A stretch of DNA of 64,000 nt from an uncultured Porphyromonadaceae bacterium (GCA_937989585.1 CALKRW010000021.1:5024-69023); one strand, 5' to 3'; shown: positions 17,786-27,672, counted from the stretch's first letter. Numbers and translations are program-made. The notes: generated by a model not told the origin, from the letters alone.

Positions 17786-19231
17786 TCAATACAACTGAAT
17801 TTTGTAGGGATAGGATGACAGGTCAAGGTAGACATTGTATGTGCCGGCGGGATAGGTGATGTTGGCACCGTCTACGGTGAGTTTGTCAATCTCGCCACCA
17901 AGGTTGATGCTCCAGTTGTCGTTGAAGCGAATCTTGAATGCCTGGCCTTCGCCAAGAGTGAATCGGCCGGTCCAGCCAAGACCGTTCATGCCGGGCATGG
18001 GAGTGAGAGCCTCCTGACCGCCCCAGCCGTTGAAGTCACCGATAAGTCCGCAGGAAGTGATGGGGGTCAGAGCGTAGGTGAGTTTCTCGGTGTCGGCGGT
18101 AACGAAGTACAGGTCGGCGGCGGGAGCAGCGAGGTTGGCTGCGTCGGCGGCTGTAGACAGAGTTCCGGCTTCCGCGCCGAGACCATAGTTCACGCCATTC
18201 CAGTCGGGCTGCGAGCAGAATTTGAAGGCGCCGGTGAGGTAGGCGAAGCCGGAGTATTTGGTCTTGCCTGCGGGTGCAGCGACAACGGGAGCGGTATTGT
18301 GGTCCCATCCGGGATCACCGACAACCCACATCAGTTCGCTTTCCTTCACGAACTCGTAACTCTGGTTCTCCATGTCGATGGTGAATGTGTAGATGCCGGG
18401 GACGTTGATGCAGCCGGCCTGTGAGTCGGTTTCGGCGGTACGGGGGATGAGATTGCCCTCGAGAGCGTGGTCACCGTTTACGGCGGGGCCGAACGACGAG
18501 TCGGGCAGGTCGGTCCAGTTGCCGGCGGCTACGGTCGACTGGGGAACGACTTTCCACCACCATCCGGAAGCGGCCTCGGAGGCAGAGATCGAGACTGAGA
18601 TCTTGAAGATGGGGTCATCGTAACCGCTGACACCCGAGTTGTGCATGGGCAGTGCGTCGGCGACAGACCAACCGTTGATTGTGCCGAGCAGGTTGTAGCC
18701 ATCCTCGATAACGATGCCAAGGTCAAGTGGCGTCACCGTGGACTTACCCTCGCAGACATAGTAGTCGGCACCGCCGAAGCGGACCTCGGCGTTGGGGTTC
18801 TCCTTATTGACAAGATATGCAGCCACACGGAAGAGGACTTCCTTGGGTTTTGCGGACTTGCCCATTGCCTGGACATAGGCGCCCTCGAGTACGTCGGGAG
18901 CGACATAGAGTCTGTTCTCGCTGACAGTGATGTCGAAGTCGGCGGAATGCTCGTAGGCGGCCTCACGTCCGAGAGTACCTACGAACTTAAGAGAATATGT
19001 CTCGGGGAGATTGACACAGTTCTCGATGGCAGCGAGTTCGACGGGAGTCGCCGACGCGTTGGCCTCGATAAGATTGATGGCCGAAGCCGCGGTTGTGTTA
19101 ACCTTGAGGTCCGAGGTTGTCATTTGTGGCAGCTGAGGGTTGACTGTGGGTTCTGCGAAAGACTTTTCGTCCTGGCATGAAGTCGTACCCAAAGCAACGG
19201 CTGCGAGAAGTATGATGCTTAATTTTTTCAT
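17786..19231 (-). CDS. SusF/SusE-like outer-membrane glycan-binding lipoprotein
   Basis: Lipoprotein of 481 residues with lipobox LGTTSC near residue 19. The C-terminal part contains SusE/SusF-type carbohydrate-binding modules: LIGDFNGWGG...LTPMPG, followed by FKIRFNDNWSINLGG, the pattern seen in starch-binding SusE/SusF. An N-terminal Ig-like domain precedes them, as in SusE. It would sit on the cell surface and hold glycan for the SusC/SusD transporter. Last gene of the locus, 22 nt after the SusE-like gene. A starch-like substrate is suggested only by this resemblance. Confidence 0.82.
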   Translation of the reverse strand: MKKLSIILLAAVALGTTSCQDEKSFAEPTVNPQLPQMTTSDLKVNTTAASAINLIEANASATPVELAAIENCVNLPETYSLKFVGTLGREAAYEHSADFDITVSENRLYVAPDVLEGAYVQAMGKSAKPKEVLFRVAAYLVNKENPNAEVRFGGADYYVCEGKSTVTPLDLGIVIEDGYNLLGTINGWSVADALPMHNSGVSGYDDPIFKISVSISASEAASGWWWKVVPQSTVAAGNWTDLPDSSFGPAVNGDHALEGNLIPRTAETDSQAGCINVPGIYTFTIDMENQSYEFVKESELMWVVGDPGWDHNTAPVVAAPAGKTKYSGFAYLTGAFKFCSQPDWNGVNYGLGAEAGTLSTAADAANLAAPAADLYFVTADTEKLTYALTPITSCGLIGDFNGWGGQEALTPMPGMNGLGWTGRFTLGEGQAFKIRFNDNWSINLGGEIDKLTVDGANITYPAGTYNVYLDLSSYPYKIQLY

Positions 19232-19253
19232 TTTCGGGAAATTTTAAGAAGGA

Positions 19254-20132
19254 TTATTCAACAGCCTTGATGATGATTTTCATTGTGTTCATGTCAACGG
19301 TAATATCCATCTTACCGCCGGTCCAGCCGGGGAAGTTGAACGAGCCTTTGCCTTTGACAAGAGTACCGGCAAACTCGCCGTCGACGAATTCGTAGTCGAG
19401 AGGATTATCGTCTGACTGCGATCCGTAGGAGTCGGCATCCCAGCCTGTGAGGGCGGTGTAGAAGCGGAACATGGCGTTTCCGGCGGGAATATCGAATGTG
19501 CCAAAGTAGATCTTCGAGCCGATGGCGTCGTCAGCCTCGTAGAGAGCCCAGTCGGCATAGTGGTCGGCCGCTGAAGCATCGGGACCCTTCCATCCCTCGG
19601 GAGCGCCGACGAGATAGATCTTGCCGGGAGACTGGACGGCGCAGTAGCACTTGACCTGGTCGAGGCAGATTACGTTGGAGTGGATTGTGGAGTTGGCTAC
19701 CTGAGGCACAGAGCCGGCGACGCGGAAGTAGACCTTGCCGGCGGGTTCGTCGACATACTGTTCCTCTTTGGTGATTCCGCGCAGTGTGCAGATGGCGATT
19801 GCGAGTTCTTCCATCGAGACCTCGGCGCTGCAGTTGCTGTAGGTTGTGGGGAGAGCATAGAATGCCTCGCCGTTGAGGTTAGGGGTGGTGAAGTCGGAGA
19901 CAAGCGAGACCTCTACCTGATATTCTCCCACGGCGGCAAAACCCCAGTTGGGCTGCGACCAGTTGAGGTCGATAACGCCGTCGGGCGTGAGGTTGTAGTA
20001 CTGCTGGGCCATTGCAGGAGTATTCAGGTCGAACTTCGTAGCCTCCTGGTAGCGGGGCTCGGTGTTCTGCTTACAACTGCTTGTGGCGAGTAGTGCAACC
20101 AGCGCAAAGAAAAGGACTGATATTTTTTTCAT
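19254..20132 (-). CDS. SusE-like surface lipoprotein
   Basis: Lipoprotein of 292 residues with lipobox LATSSC near residue 20. An N-terminal SusE-type domain (DLNWSQPNWGF...EYQVEVSL) is followed by a single CBM-like module (KIYLVGAPEGWKG...MFRFYTALTGWD). It is shorter than the following SusF-like protein and probably has one binding module rather than two or more. Position between susD and the SusF-like gene supports a surface glycan-binding role. Confidence 0.78.
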   Translation of the reverse strand: MKKISVLFFALVALLATSSCKQNTEPRYQEATKFDLNTPAMAQQYYNLTPDGVIDLNWSQPNWGFAAVGEYQVEVSLVSDFTTPNLNGEAFYALPTTYSNCSAEVSMEELAIAICTLRGITKEEQYVDEPAGKVYFRVAGSVPQVANSTIHSNVICLDQVKCYCAVQSPGKIYLVGAPEGWKGPDASAADHYADWALYEADDAIGSKIYFGTFDIPAGNAMFRFYTALTGWDADSYGSQSDDNPLDYEFVDGEFAGTLVKGKGSFNFPGWTGGKMDITVDMNTMKIIIKAVE

Positions 20133-20229
20133 TGTCGTTTTCGATTATGAATGTTTGATGATTTGGGGTTTGAGTCCCTGTCCGGGTCATCCCGTTGCAT
20201 GGAAAACCCGGACGGTGACTCTGTTCTTG

Positions 20230-21903
20230 TTAGTAACCAGGGTTCTGTTTGTAACCCTGGAACGAGATTACCTTTGTGGGGATAGGATAGAGTTTCATGT
20301 GCTCGGGAGTGGCAGCACCGTTCTGGACGCCGCCCTTCCAGTTCCAAACGTATGCTCCGCCGGCGAATTTGCCGTGGCGGCAGAGGTCGGTGCGGCGGAT
20401 GTTCTCGCCGTAGAGTTCGCGCGAGCGCTCCTCGAGGATGTTGTCGTTGGTCATCATGCTCATGGTCCAGGGCTCTGCCTGTGCGCGGCCACGGACGAGG
20501 TTGACATAACCGAGGGCGGTGGCAGCGTCACCTGCGTTACCGAGGATGTTCGACTCGGCAGCGTTCAGATAGATCTCGGCCAGGCGGATGATTGTCCAGT
20601 CGGCGTTCGAGAACGACTGTGAAGATGAGGGCTGATTGTCGGAGAGGTTTCCGTCGTCATCGAAGTTGAAGTTTGTGTACTTCAGGGGAGCGTAGCCCTT
20701 GCCGTAGCCGGCGTTGCCCATGATGGTGGAGTTGTCGATCTCGAAGCCGTCCTTCGAGGTCTTCCAGAGTTCGGCACGCATGTCGGTGGGATAGCCGTCG
20801 GCATCGAAGCCCATGCGCTCGGAGAGCTGCTTGCGGGCGACCATACAGGTCCACTGCGCGTTGAAGTTGCAGTCGTCTACAGACGAGATGCCGTCATACG
20901 AACCGCAGACAGTGGCGGTGTAGAATGTCGAGCCGCCGTAACTCTGAAGCTGGGCGTTGTCCTGAGGTGTTGTCCAGATGATCTCGTTGGTACGTGAGCC
21001 GCCGGCGGCGTACTCGTTGTTGTTGGCACCGAACAGAGCCTTGTAGGACTCGGCGAGGCCGGAATTCTCATAACCGCCGGTGTGGTGGGCGATGATCTTC
21101 TGGGAAATCTGCCAGCATTTGTCGAACGCGGGAGTTGCGCCGAAGTTCTGGGCGTTCAGGTAGAAGCGGGACAGGAGGGCGTCGGCGCATTCCTTGCCGA
21201 CATAACCGTAGGCGGGAGTCTCGTAGTTGTTGCCGTATTCGGCGGAAACTTCCTCAAGGGTGCCTACGACCTTGTTGTATACGTCGGCGCTGGCCATCTG
21301 CGCGGGAGCGGTGCCGAGGGGCATTGTCTCGTCGACATAGCCGGTGTTGCCGAAGCAGGAGATAGCATAGAAGTAAGCGAGGGAGCGCACGATCTTGCAC
21401 TGGCGGATGTACTCGTCGCATGCGGCGAGGTCTTCCTCGGAGGTGAAGAGGTGGCGGTTCTCCTCGATGGTGTTGATGCACATGTTGCAGAGAGCGATCT
21501 CGGTGTAGATACGCGAGTAGGAGGTGTACATGACCTCGTTGTCGGCGGCGAAGTTCTGGGTCACGAGTTCATAGAGGCCGGCGTCGGCGAACTGCAGCCA
21601 TGAGAATTCGTCGGTAGTGATTTCCTCGAGGAAGAACACTGTACGGGGGAATGCGGTGGCGCCTGCGTCACCGGCAAGACCCAGGATAGTGCTGCCCGGG
21701 CCCCAGGGCGATGCTGTGGCCAGACCCTGGTAGACCTCGGCGACGATTGCGTCGAGAGTGCCGCGGGGATCCTTCTTCATGAGCACTTCGATGGTCTCCT
21801 TGTTGGGGTCTTTCTCAGGCACGTTCAGGTCGTCGGTGCAGGACGAGAGTCCGAGTGTTGCCACGAGCGAAAGACCGATGAAATATTTTGAGAATGATTT
21901 CAT
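20230..21903 (-). CDS. SusD/RagB family outer-membrane lipoprotein
   Basis: Glycan-capturing lid of the SusCD transporter, 557 residues. The lipobox LGLSSC places the lipidated Cys at residue 22. Helical TPR-like core and the C-terminal family signature (NAAESNILGNAGDAATALGYVNLVRGRA region; then ILEERSRELYGENIRRTDLCR; final MKLYPIPTKV) are clear. It lies 165 nt after susC, a gap that holds hairpins. Confidence 0.95.
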   Translation of the reverse strand: MKSFSKYFIGLSLVATLGLSSCTDDLNVPEKDPNKETIEVLMKKDPRGTLDAIVAEVYQGLATASPWGPGSTILGLAGDAGATAFPRTVFFLEEITTDEFSWLQFADAGLYELVTQNFAADNEVMYTSYSRIYTEIALCNMCINTIEENRHLFTSEEDLAACDEYIRQCKIVRSLAYFYAISCFGNTGYVDETMPLGTAPAQMASADVYNKVVGTLEEVSAEYGNNYETPAYGYVGKECADALLSRFYLNAQNFGATPAFDKCWQISQKIIAHHTGGYENSGLAESYKALFGANNNEYAAGGSRTNEIIWTTPQDNAQLQSYGGSTFYTATVCGSYDGISSVDDCNFNAQWTCMVARKQLSERMGFDADGYPTDMRAELWKTSKDGFEIDNSTIMGNAGYGKGYAPLKYTNFNFDDDGNLSDNQPSSSQSFSNADWTIIRLAEIYLNAAESNILGNAGDAATALGYVNLVRGRAQAEPWTMSMMTNDNILEERSRELYGENIRRTDLCRHGKFAGGAYVWNWKGGVQNGAATPEHMKLYPIPTKVISFQGYKQNPGY

Positions 21904-21965
21904 ATTATTTTTCTTTGAAAATAAATTTTATTGTTCAGGGCGTTTTTCCTTGAGTCCTTTCTGTC

Positions 21966-22009
21966 CCGGTCCTGCTGAACCGGAGTGTCAGGCTGTTTCC
22001 GTGGCCTGA
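21966..22009 (-). other. Hairpins in the susC-susD gap
   Basis: Two stems lie in the 165-nt gap: TCAGGC (21988-21993) with GCCTGA (22004-22009), and CCGGT (21966-21970) with ACCGG (21979-21983). No T-tract follows. They could stabilise or process the mRNA and set the susC to susD ratio. Confidence 0.4.
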
Positions 22010-22068
22010 GTCAGGAAGGTCGCTGAGGACGGCCCTTGGGAAAAATTTAAGTTTTGTCGCGTGGCTGA

Positions 22069-25000
22069 TCAGAAGTTGGCGACGACGCCGAATGTGGCGG
22101 TGATTGGACGGGGATATGCGTTGTTGTCGACACCCGAGAAGACTTCGGGATCGAGGCCCGAGTATTTCGAGATTACGAACACGTTCTGGACGGCACCGAA
22201 GAGACGCAGATTGAGTTTGTTGTCAAGCAGGTTCTTGAAGGTGTAGCCGAGGGTGATGTTGTCGCAGCGCAGGAATCCGGCGTTCTCGAGGAAGTAGTCG
22301 GAGCGGACAAGGTTGGTGACGGCTGTACCGTCGTTGAAGTAGAAGTCGCTCTTGAGCATGTTGTTGAGTTGCGAGCCCTGTCCCTCGAGGTTGTAGAGGT
22401 TGATGCGGCCGGGACGCATGGCGTTGAATACGTAGTTGCCGATCGAGGCGCGCAGCGTGAAGCCGAGGTCCCAGTTCTTGTACGAGAAGTTGTTGCTCCA
22501 GTTGAGGGTGACCTTGGGGTCCTTGCTGTGCTTGATGACGAGGTCGTCGGCGTTGATCTGACCGTCGCCGTTCTGGTCGACATAGCAGTCGGGGATGGGG
22601 TTGCCGTCCTTGTCGTAGACCTGCTCGAGCACGCGGAACGAGAAGGCGGGGTGTCCTACCTTGTGTACCTCGATGGCGCCTGCGTTCTCGGATGCGGGGT
22701 TGCCTGCGGCGTCGAGCACGAACGACTTGTCCTCGTCAGCCGAGCCGGTGAGCTCGGTGATCTTGTTGGAGTTCCATGCGGCGTTGATGCCGGTTGTCCA
22801 GGTGAAGTCCTTGGTGACTACGGGACGTGCGGTGATGTTTGCCTCGACACCGATGTTGCGGAGCGAGCCGATGTTGCGGTTCATGGCGTTGGTGGATGTC
22901 ATGCCTGCGGGAACGGGAACGTATGCGAGGAGATCCTTGGTGTCACGCAGGTACCAGTCTACGCTGGCGGTGATGCGGTTGTTGAGGAATGCCATGTCGA
23001 CACCGGCGTTCCAGGTCGTTGTGGTCTCCCACTTGAGGTCGCCGTTGAACGAGTTGGGATAGAGGGGGCTGATCCAGGGACCGCCAAGTGGCGAGGGATA
23101 GTAGACGGAGGGCTCGGAAATCTGGTATGTCATGGTGTACATGTTCATGCCGCCGACAGCCTGCTGACCGGTCTGGCCCCATTCGAGACGGAGCTTGAGT
23201 TCGTTGCACTTGTCTGCGAGACCCTCGAAGAAGGGCATGTTGTTGATTTTCCATCCGAGAGCGACAGCGGGGAAGAGTGCCCAGCGGTTGTTCTTGGAGA
23301 AGCGCGAGGTACCGTCGTCACGCATCGTGAAAGTCAGCAGGTAGGTATCCTTGAAGGCATAGTTCAGACGGCCGTAGAAAGAGATGAGGTTGAGCTGGCC
23401 GGCGCCGTAGTTGACGCGGTTGCGCTGTTCCTCGGTATCGCCCCATGCGTAGCCGATGTTTGCGGCCGATGCGGGATCCTCGTCGATTGTCCAGCTGTTG
23501 TCGATGGGATTGTAGATGCTGGAGTAGCCGATGGAGTTGATGCGGGTCTTGTTGTGGTTCTGGTAGTCCATGCGCTGCCAGTCGTAACCGGCTGTGACGT
23601 CGAGATCGGACTGGATGGCCTCGAAGTTCTTCTTATAGTTGGCGTAGAAGGTCAGCATGGTGTTGCGGGACAGCTGGTAGTTGTAGTAGTGCTGGCCTGC
23701 GCCGTTGTTGTAGTTGGACTTCCATGCCTGGGGGCTGTTGGGAACGTTGTAGTTGTCGGTCTCGCCCTTCATCACGTCGTAACCGAGGTTAAGGGTGAAG
23801 CGGAGTTCGGGGAGGAAGTGGAGGGCGTAGTCGATCATGAGGTTGCCGGTTGATGTCCATACCTTCTCGCCGTTCTTCACTCCGTAGAGCAGGGCGACGG
23901 GGTTAAGGGTACCGTTGGTCTCGAGGAGACCGTTCTGGTTGAGCAGCGAGGTGTAGCCGTTGAGGTAGGTCAGGGACTTGCCGCCGCGGAGAGTTACCGA
24001 GTAGGGATTGTTGATGGTCTTGTACTGGGTGTAGACGGGGAGAGTGGGGTTGAAGCTGAGGGCTGCGCCTACGGCGCCGGTGTCAGCGTTGTCGGAGGTG
24101 ATGTAGCTGCCCTTGACGTTGGCCTGGATCTGGAGGAGTCCGTTAAAGAACTTCGGGGTGAGGTTGAAGCCAACGGTGGTACGCTGCATGCCCGAGGTCT
24201 TGATGATACCTTTGTTGTTGGTGTATGAAAGGTTGACTCGATAAGGGAGCCAGCGGAGCGAGCCGCCTACGGACAGGTTGTAGTCCTGCGAGAAGGATGT
24301 GCGGAGGACTTCCTTCTGCCAGTCGGTGTTGGCGGTGCCGAGCAGACGCTGGGCATTTTCCGAACCGTACTGGCCGACGATGGCGCGGTATTCGTTGCCG
24401 TCGAGGACGTCGTAGGTCTTGCGGGCGGTGTTCATGTGGAAGTTGGCGGCGAAGTTCACCTGGGGCTTGCCGCTCTGGCCCTTCTTGGTGGTGATGATGA
24501 TGACGCCGTTAGAAGCACGCGAGCCATAGATGGCGGTTGCGGAGGCCGACTTGAGGATGGTGAGGCTCTCGATGTTGTCGGGGGCGATCATCGTCATTGC
24601 AGAAGCGGGACCGTAACTGCCGTTCATGGGCACACCGTCGATAACGACGAAGGGGTCGTTGGAGGCGTTCAGCGATGCGCCGCCGCGGATACGGATGTTA
24701 GCGCCGCCGTTGGGGTTACCGCCGTCGGTTGTAACGACTACACCGGGGCTTGCGCCTACGAGGAGGTCGTTGGCCGAGGTCGCGAGGCCGGCCTCGATTT
24801 CGTCAGGCTTGATGACGGCCACGGAACCGGTGGCGTCCTCTTTCTTGACTGTACCGTAGCCGATGACCACGAGTTCGTCGAGGACCTGGGTGTCAGACTG
24901 CATGTGTACGTCGATGTGGGTGCGTCCGTTCAGGGCGATGGTCTGTGTCTTGCATCCGACGTATGTGATTACGAGCGAGGCGTTGGGGCTGGCCGAGATA

Positions 25001-25203
25001 CGGAAATTACCGTCGATGTCGGTCGAAACACCTTTCTGCTGCCCTTGCACTGTAACTGAGGCACCGATGGCAGGCTCATTGTCCTGGTCGTAGACTGTAC
25101 CGGTGACAGCCACGTTCTGTGCCAAAGCGGGGAAAGCCATGAACAGTGCCATTGCTATGGCAAGCCATGCCTTTCGGGTCATTTGAAAGCAAATGTTCTT
25201 CAT
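22069..25203 (-). CDS. SusC/RagA family TonB-linked outer-membrane transporter
   Basis: TonB-dependent glycan importer of 1044 residues. Order: signal peptide (cleavage after about FPALA), a carboxypeptidase-like regulatory domain (VTGTVYDQDNEPAIGASV...), a DELVVIGYGTVKKEDATGSV segment with the SusC TonB-box-like signature, plug domain (residues about 130-250, IRGGASLNASNDPFVVIDG) and a 22-strand barrel ending in a C-terminal aromatic residue. The start is ATG at 25203, next to a 12-bp palindrome at 25206-25217; an in-frame ATG at 25182 is an alternative. It would form the transport pore with SusD. No hydrolase or regulator adjoins the locus. Confidence 0.95.
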   Translation of the reverse strand: MKNICFQMTRKAWLAIAMALFMAFPALAQNVAVTGTVYDQDNEPAIGASVTVQGQQKGVSTDIDGNFRISASPNASLVITYVGCKTQTIALNGRTHIDVHMQSDTQVLDELVVIGYGTVKKEDATGSVAVIKPDEIEAGLATSANDLLVGASPGVVVTTDGGNPNGGANIRIRGGASLNASNDPFVVIDGVPMNGSYGPASAMTMIAPDNIESLTILKSASATAIYGSRASNGVIIITTKKGQSGKPQVNFAANFHMNTARKTYDVLDGNEYRAIVGQYGSENAQRLLGTANTDWQKEVLRTSFSQDYNLSVGGSLRWLPYRVNLSYTNNKGIIKTSGMQRTTVGFNLTPKFFNGLLQIQANVKGSYITSDNADTGAVGAALSFNPTLPVYTQYKTINNPYSVTLRGGKSLTYLNGYTSLLNQNGLLETNGTLNPVALLYGVKNGEKVWTSTGNLMIDYALHFLPELRFTLNLGYDVMKGETDNYNVPNSPQAWKSNYNNGAGQHYYNYQLSRNTMLTFYANYKKNFEAIQSDLDVTAGYDWQRMDYQNHNKTRINSIGYSSIYNPIDNSWTIDEDPASAANIGYAWGDTEEQRNRVNYGAGQLNLISFYGRLNYAFKDTYLLTFTMRDDGTSRFSKNNRWALFPAVALGWKINNMPFFEGLADKCNELKLRLEWGQTGQQAVGGMNMYTMTYQISEPSVYYPSPLGGPWISPLYPNSFNGDLKWETTTTWNAGVDMAFLNNRITASVDWYLRDTKDLLAYVPVPAGMTSTNAMNRNIGSLRNIGVEANITARPVVTKDFTWTTGINAAWNSNKITELTGSADEDKSFVLDAAGNPASENAGAIEVHKVGHPAFSFRVLEQVYDKDGNPIPDCYVDQNGDGQINADDLVIKHSKDPKVTLNWSNNFSYKNWDLGFTLRASIGNYVFNAMRPGRINLYNLEGQGSQLNNMLKSDFYFNDGTAVTNLVRSDYFLENAGFLRCDNITLGYTFKNLLDNKLNLRLFGAVQNVFVISKYSGLDPEVFSGVDNNAYPRPITATFGVVANF

Positions 25204-25349
25204 GCAACAAATTTGTTAAGTTTGACTTTTGATTTTGATTATTATATTAATTATTGTATCGATTGGGGGTCAGTACAGACATCAGGGGGATAGGAATCAG
25301 GCATGCTGCTTAATCCGTGGTGGCTGAGGGAGAAATGTTGTTGGTATTT

Positions 25350-25680
25350 TTATTTACGGTATAATGTCGGGTTAATCGGTATAGATGGTAGGAGATGTAA
25401 AAGAGCGTGGCTGAGATGGCATGATTTAAGGGCGTCAAAGACATAACAACACAAAAAGAATCTGTGCGACCCTGCACAGAGGGTATTCATGGCGGCGAGA
25501 CGCTCCGGCCTTGGTAACGGTCGGGCAGCGGCTAATGCGTTTCACGTCTAAACGACTGTCTGTCAATTGTACAAGCAAGTTTCTTTATAATCTCTGTCCT
25601 CCGTTGGTCTTGCCGGACATTTCATCCGTGACATTTCCGCGAGAGAACTAAGTGCAAAGAAAACATAAAAATTTTAAATA
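25350..25680 (-). promoter_or_regulatory. Structured susC leader with internal terminator
   Basis: The 615 nt between susC and the next gene upstream hold no ORF of normal size. On the minus strand there is a series of possible hairpins: TGTCC/GGACA, CGTTT/AAACG, then TCTGTGC (25480-25474) with GCACAGA (25467-25461) followed by TTCTTTTTG, an intrinsic terminator. A 46-codon frame (25490-25350) starting MNTLCAGSHR reads straight through that terminator, so it could be a leader peptide whose translation controls read-through. A weak promoter-like TTTCTTTG lies near 25656-25663. I recognise no known RNA family. Confidence 0.45.
25454..25480 (-). terminator. Intrinsic terminator upstream of susC
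   Basis: A perfect 7-bp stem TCTGTGC/GCACAGA with loop AGGGTC, followed on the minus strand by TTCTTTTTG. It stands about 250 nt before the susC start, so it can either end the upstream operon or attenuate susC. Confidence 0.65.
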
Positions 25681-25818
25681 CGGGTACTTTTTCCTCCGAT
25701 AAATTCCCCAAAGCCTCAGAATTTAACATTTCGAGACTCTTCGCTAATATTTTTTAATATTTTTTAGGTTAAAGTTAAAAAACGCCGCTTCTGACGAAAA
25801 GGGTAACAGAAAGATGTG

Positions 25819-27657
25819 CTACTGTCCGAAATAATTGCCCGCAAGAATAAGGCGTGACACCTCCCATGCCTCGCGCTGACGCCGGAGTTCACCGGCCGAC
25901 AGGTCCCCGGCATCCACACCGACACCCTCGAAGCCGCCGAGACGGTTGACTGCTCCACGCGGGGGATAGCGCAGCAGGCTAAGTCCGACGCCGCGCCAAT
26001 GATAGTCCTTAAGGCCGCATATGTCGAGCAGCGTGGGATAGATGTCAATCTGTCCGGCAGTGCCGCGGCGGATTGCCGATTCAAGGGGCGCGTTCAGCAC
26101 TAACAGGGGTATACGCTTTGGCCTTCCGGCCATGTCGGCGGGGCGGTGGCTGTCAAAAAGGCCCTGGGCCATGTGGTCGCCGGTGATGGCTACTATGGTG
26201 TTGTCGTAGATTCCGACAGAGCGGAGCGAATCAAGGACCGTGGCTATGCAGGTGTCGTCGAGGCGGCACATCTTCAGATAGTGGACCGACTGGGGATCAA
26301 GACCGTGGCCGTCGAGTTCGGGATAGGACTTCAGTTCCGAACGGTAGGGCGAATGCAGCGAGAGTGTCACCGCCATGCCGGCCCAGGGACGCTGCGCGGC
26401 AGCGACGTATTTTCCAACGTAATCAGCCCAGTAGGTGTCACGCTGTGACCACGATGACTCGCGTTTCGGGTCAACGTCCGTATCGTGCCTGTAGTCGGCA
26501 AATCCCCATACATGGCGTGTGTTGCCCTGATTCCACATGGCGGGGTCGTCGCAGGTTATCTCGAATGTGTGGTAGCCGAGGTCGCCGAAAGCGTGGAAGA
26601 TCGACGGATAGGTGTCCCCGGCAAAATCCTGGGCAGCCGAGTAGTCGCGCAGTGGAAGTATGCCGGTGATGTCCATCATGTGGCCGTCCGAAGAGGTTCC
26701 GACCGAGATCTGCGAGGCGATGTCGGGCCAGTAAAGAGTCCCGGGAGCGTTGTTTATAAGCGAGTCGAGCACAGGCATCACGGGCTGACCGCCGACCTTG
26801 TAGGTCAGGGGCCATGACTCGAGTGACTCGACCATTATCAGCAGGAAGTTCGGACGGCGTTCCGAGGCCGAGGGAATATCCTCCGGAGCGGGAGATGAGG
26901 CGTTGAGGCGATTCTGAGTCTGAATGAAGCGGTCGATGCGGGCGCGGTCGGCCTTTGAGAGGTGTAAAGCGGGCGAGAAGTCGCGAAGGTTCCAGAATGC
27001 ATAGACAAGCAGGCCGTTATACCCGAGATAGGTGGTGCGGTTCAGCCTCTCGCCATAGAACTTGTTACCGACAGCGTCGGACAAGGTGACATCCGCGGAA
27101 TCGGCTGCAATATGGTCGACGTAGTATTTCCCGGTACTCAGGGCCTCCCCAGCAGCCCAGGCCACGAAAGCGCCGACCGTCAGCCAAAGCCTTGTCCGGC
27201 AACGGAAAGCCGCATAATCCACACGCTTGCGGAAATACAGAAGCCATGCAGTCAGTACAGCAAGCACAGGCCCCGCGAACCATAGGTCGCCAAGGGCAAG
27301 CGAATCGACCGAAGCATCGACAACCATTGAATCGATATTGCCCCACCAGAACATCGTGGTGTAAGGCATCAGGGCGCCGAAACGCCGCCAGTAGACCACA
27401 TTGACGAGGTCGAAAAGCGACAGCACGACAAGCGCCATCCATAGGGTCCAGCGCCAGCGTCGCGGCAGCCACAGCAGCGGAAGCGTCAGCAACACCGCCT
27501 CGGCAAGCGTCATCAGGCCGAACCAGCCGAGTTCAGCCCCCACGGCCGCGCCACAACAATGCCGCAGCATCCACAGCAGGCTCAGAAAAGCCACAAAAAC
27601 CATCCCCGCCCACAACCATGTATTTTTTACGCTTACTACCGATTTATATCGCGTCAT
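25819..27657 (-). CDS. LTA-synthase-like membrane phosphoglycerol transferase/sulfatase
   Basis: Protein of 612 residues from ATG 27657 (a GTG at 27669 adds four). About five N-terminal membrane helices in the first 175 residues are followed by a sulfatase/alkaline-phosphatase-fold domain facing the periplasm. The LtaS-type catalytic set is visible: Glu277 in LLIMVESLES, Thr321 in SVGTSSDGH (nucleophile position), and Asp494-His495 in ITGDHM. Gram-negative members typically transfer phosphoglycerol or phosphoethanolamine to glycans or lipids; the acceptor here is unknown. It follows the kinase gene by about 15 nt, so the two are probably co-transcribed. Confidence 0.85.
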   Translation of the reverse strand: MTRYKSVVSVKNTWLWAGMVFVAFLSLLWMLRHCCGAAVGAELGWFGLMTLAEAVLLTLPLLWLPRRWRWTLWMALVVLSLFDLVNVVYWRRFGALMPYTTMFWWGNIDSMVVDASVDSLALGDLWFAGPVLAVLTAWLLYFRKRVDYAAFRCRTRLWLTVGAFVAWAAGEALSTGKYYVDHIAADSADVTLSDAVGNKFYGERLNRTTYLGYNGLLVYAFWNLRDFSPALHLSKADRARIDRFIQTQNRLNASSPAPEDIPSASERRPNFLLIMVESLESWPLTYKVGGQPVMPVLDSLINNAPGTLYWPDIASQISVGTSSDGHMMDITGILPLRDYSAAQDFAGDTYPSIFHAFGDLGYHTFEITCDDPAMWNQGNTRHVWGFADYRHDTDVDPKRESSWSQRDTYWADYVGKYVAAAQRPWAGMAVTLSLHSPYRSELKSYPELDGHGLDPQSVHYLKMCRLDDTCIATVLDSLRSVGIYDNTIVAITGDHMAQGLFDSHRPADMAGRPKRIPLLVLNAPLESAIRRGTAGQIDIYPTLLDICGLKDYHWRGVGLSLLRYPPRGAVNRLGGFEGVGVDAGDLSAGELRRQREAWEVSRLILAGNYFGQ

Positions 27658-27672
27658 AGAATTTATCACATT

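Noticed and set aside
22369..23853. A 494-residue open frame on the plus strand
   Set aside because: Antisense to the susC barrel; composition is a Val/Gly-rich shadow with no motif.
25440..25680. Known housekeeping RNA (tmRNA, RNase P RNA, SRP RNA or 6S RNA)
   Set aside because: None of the conserved blocks of tmRNA, RNase P or SRP RNA is visible, and no 6S-type long rod can be drawn.
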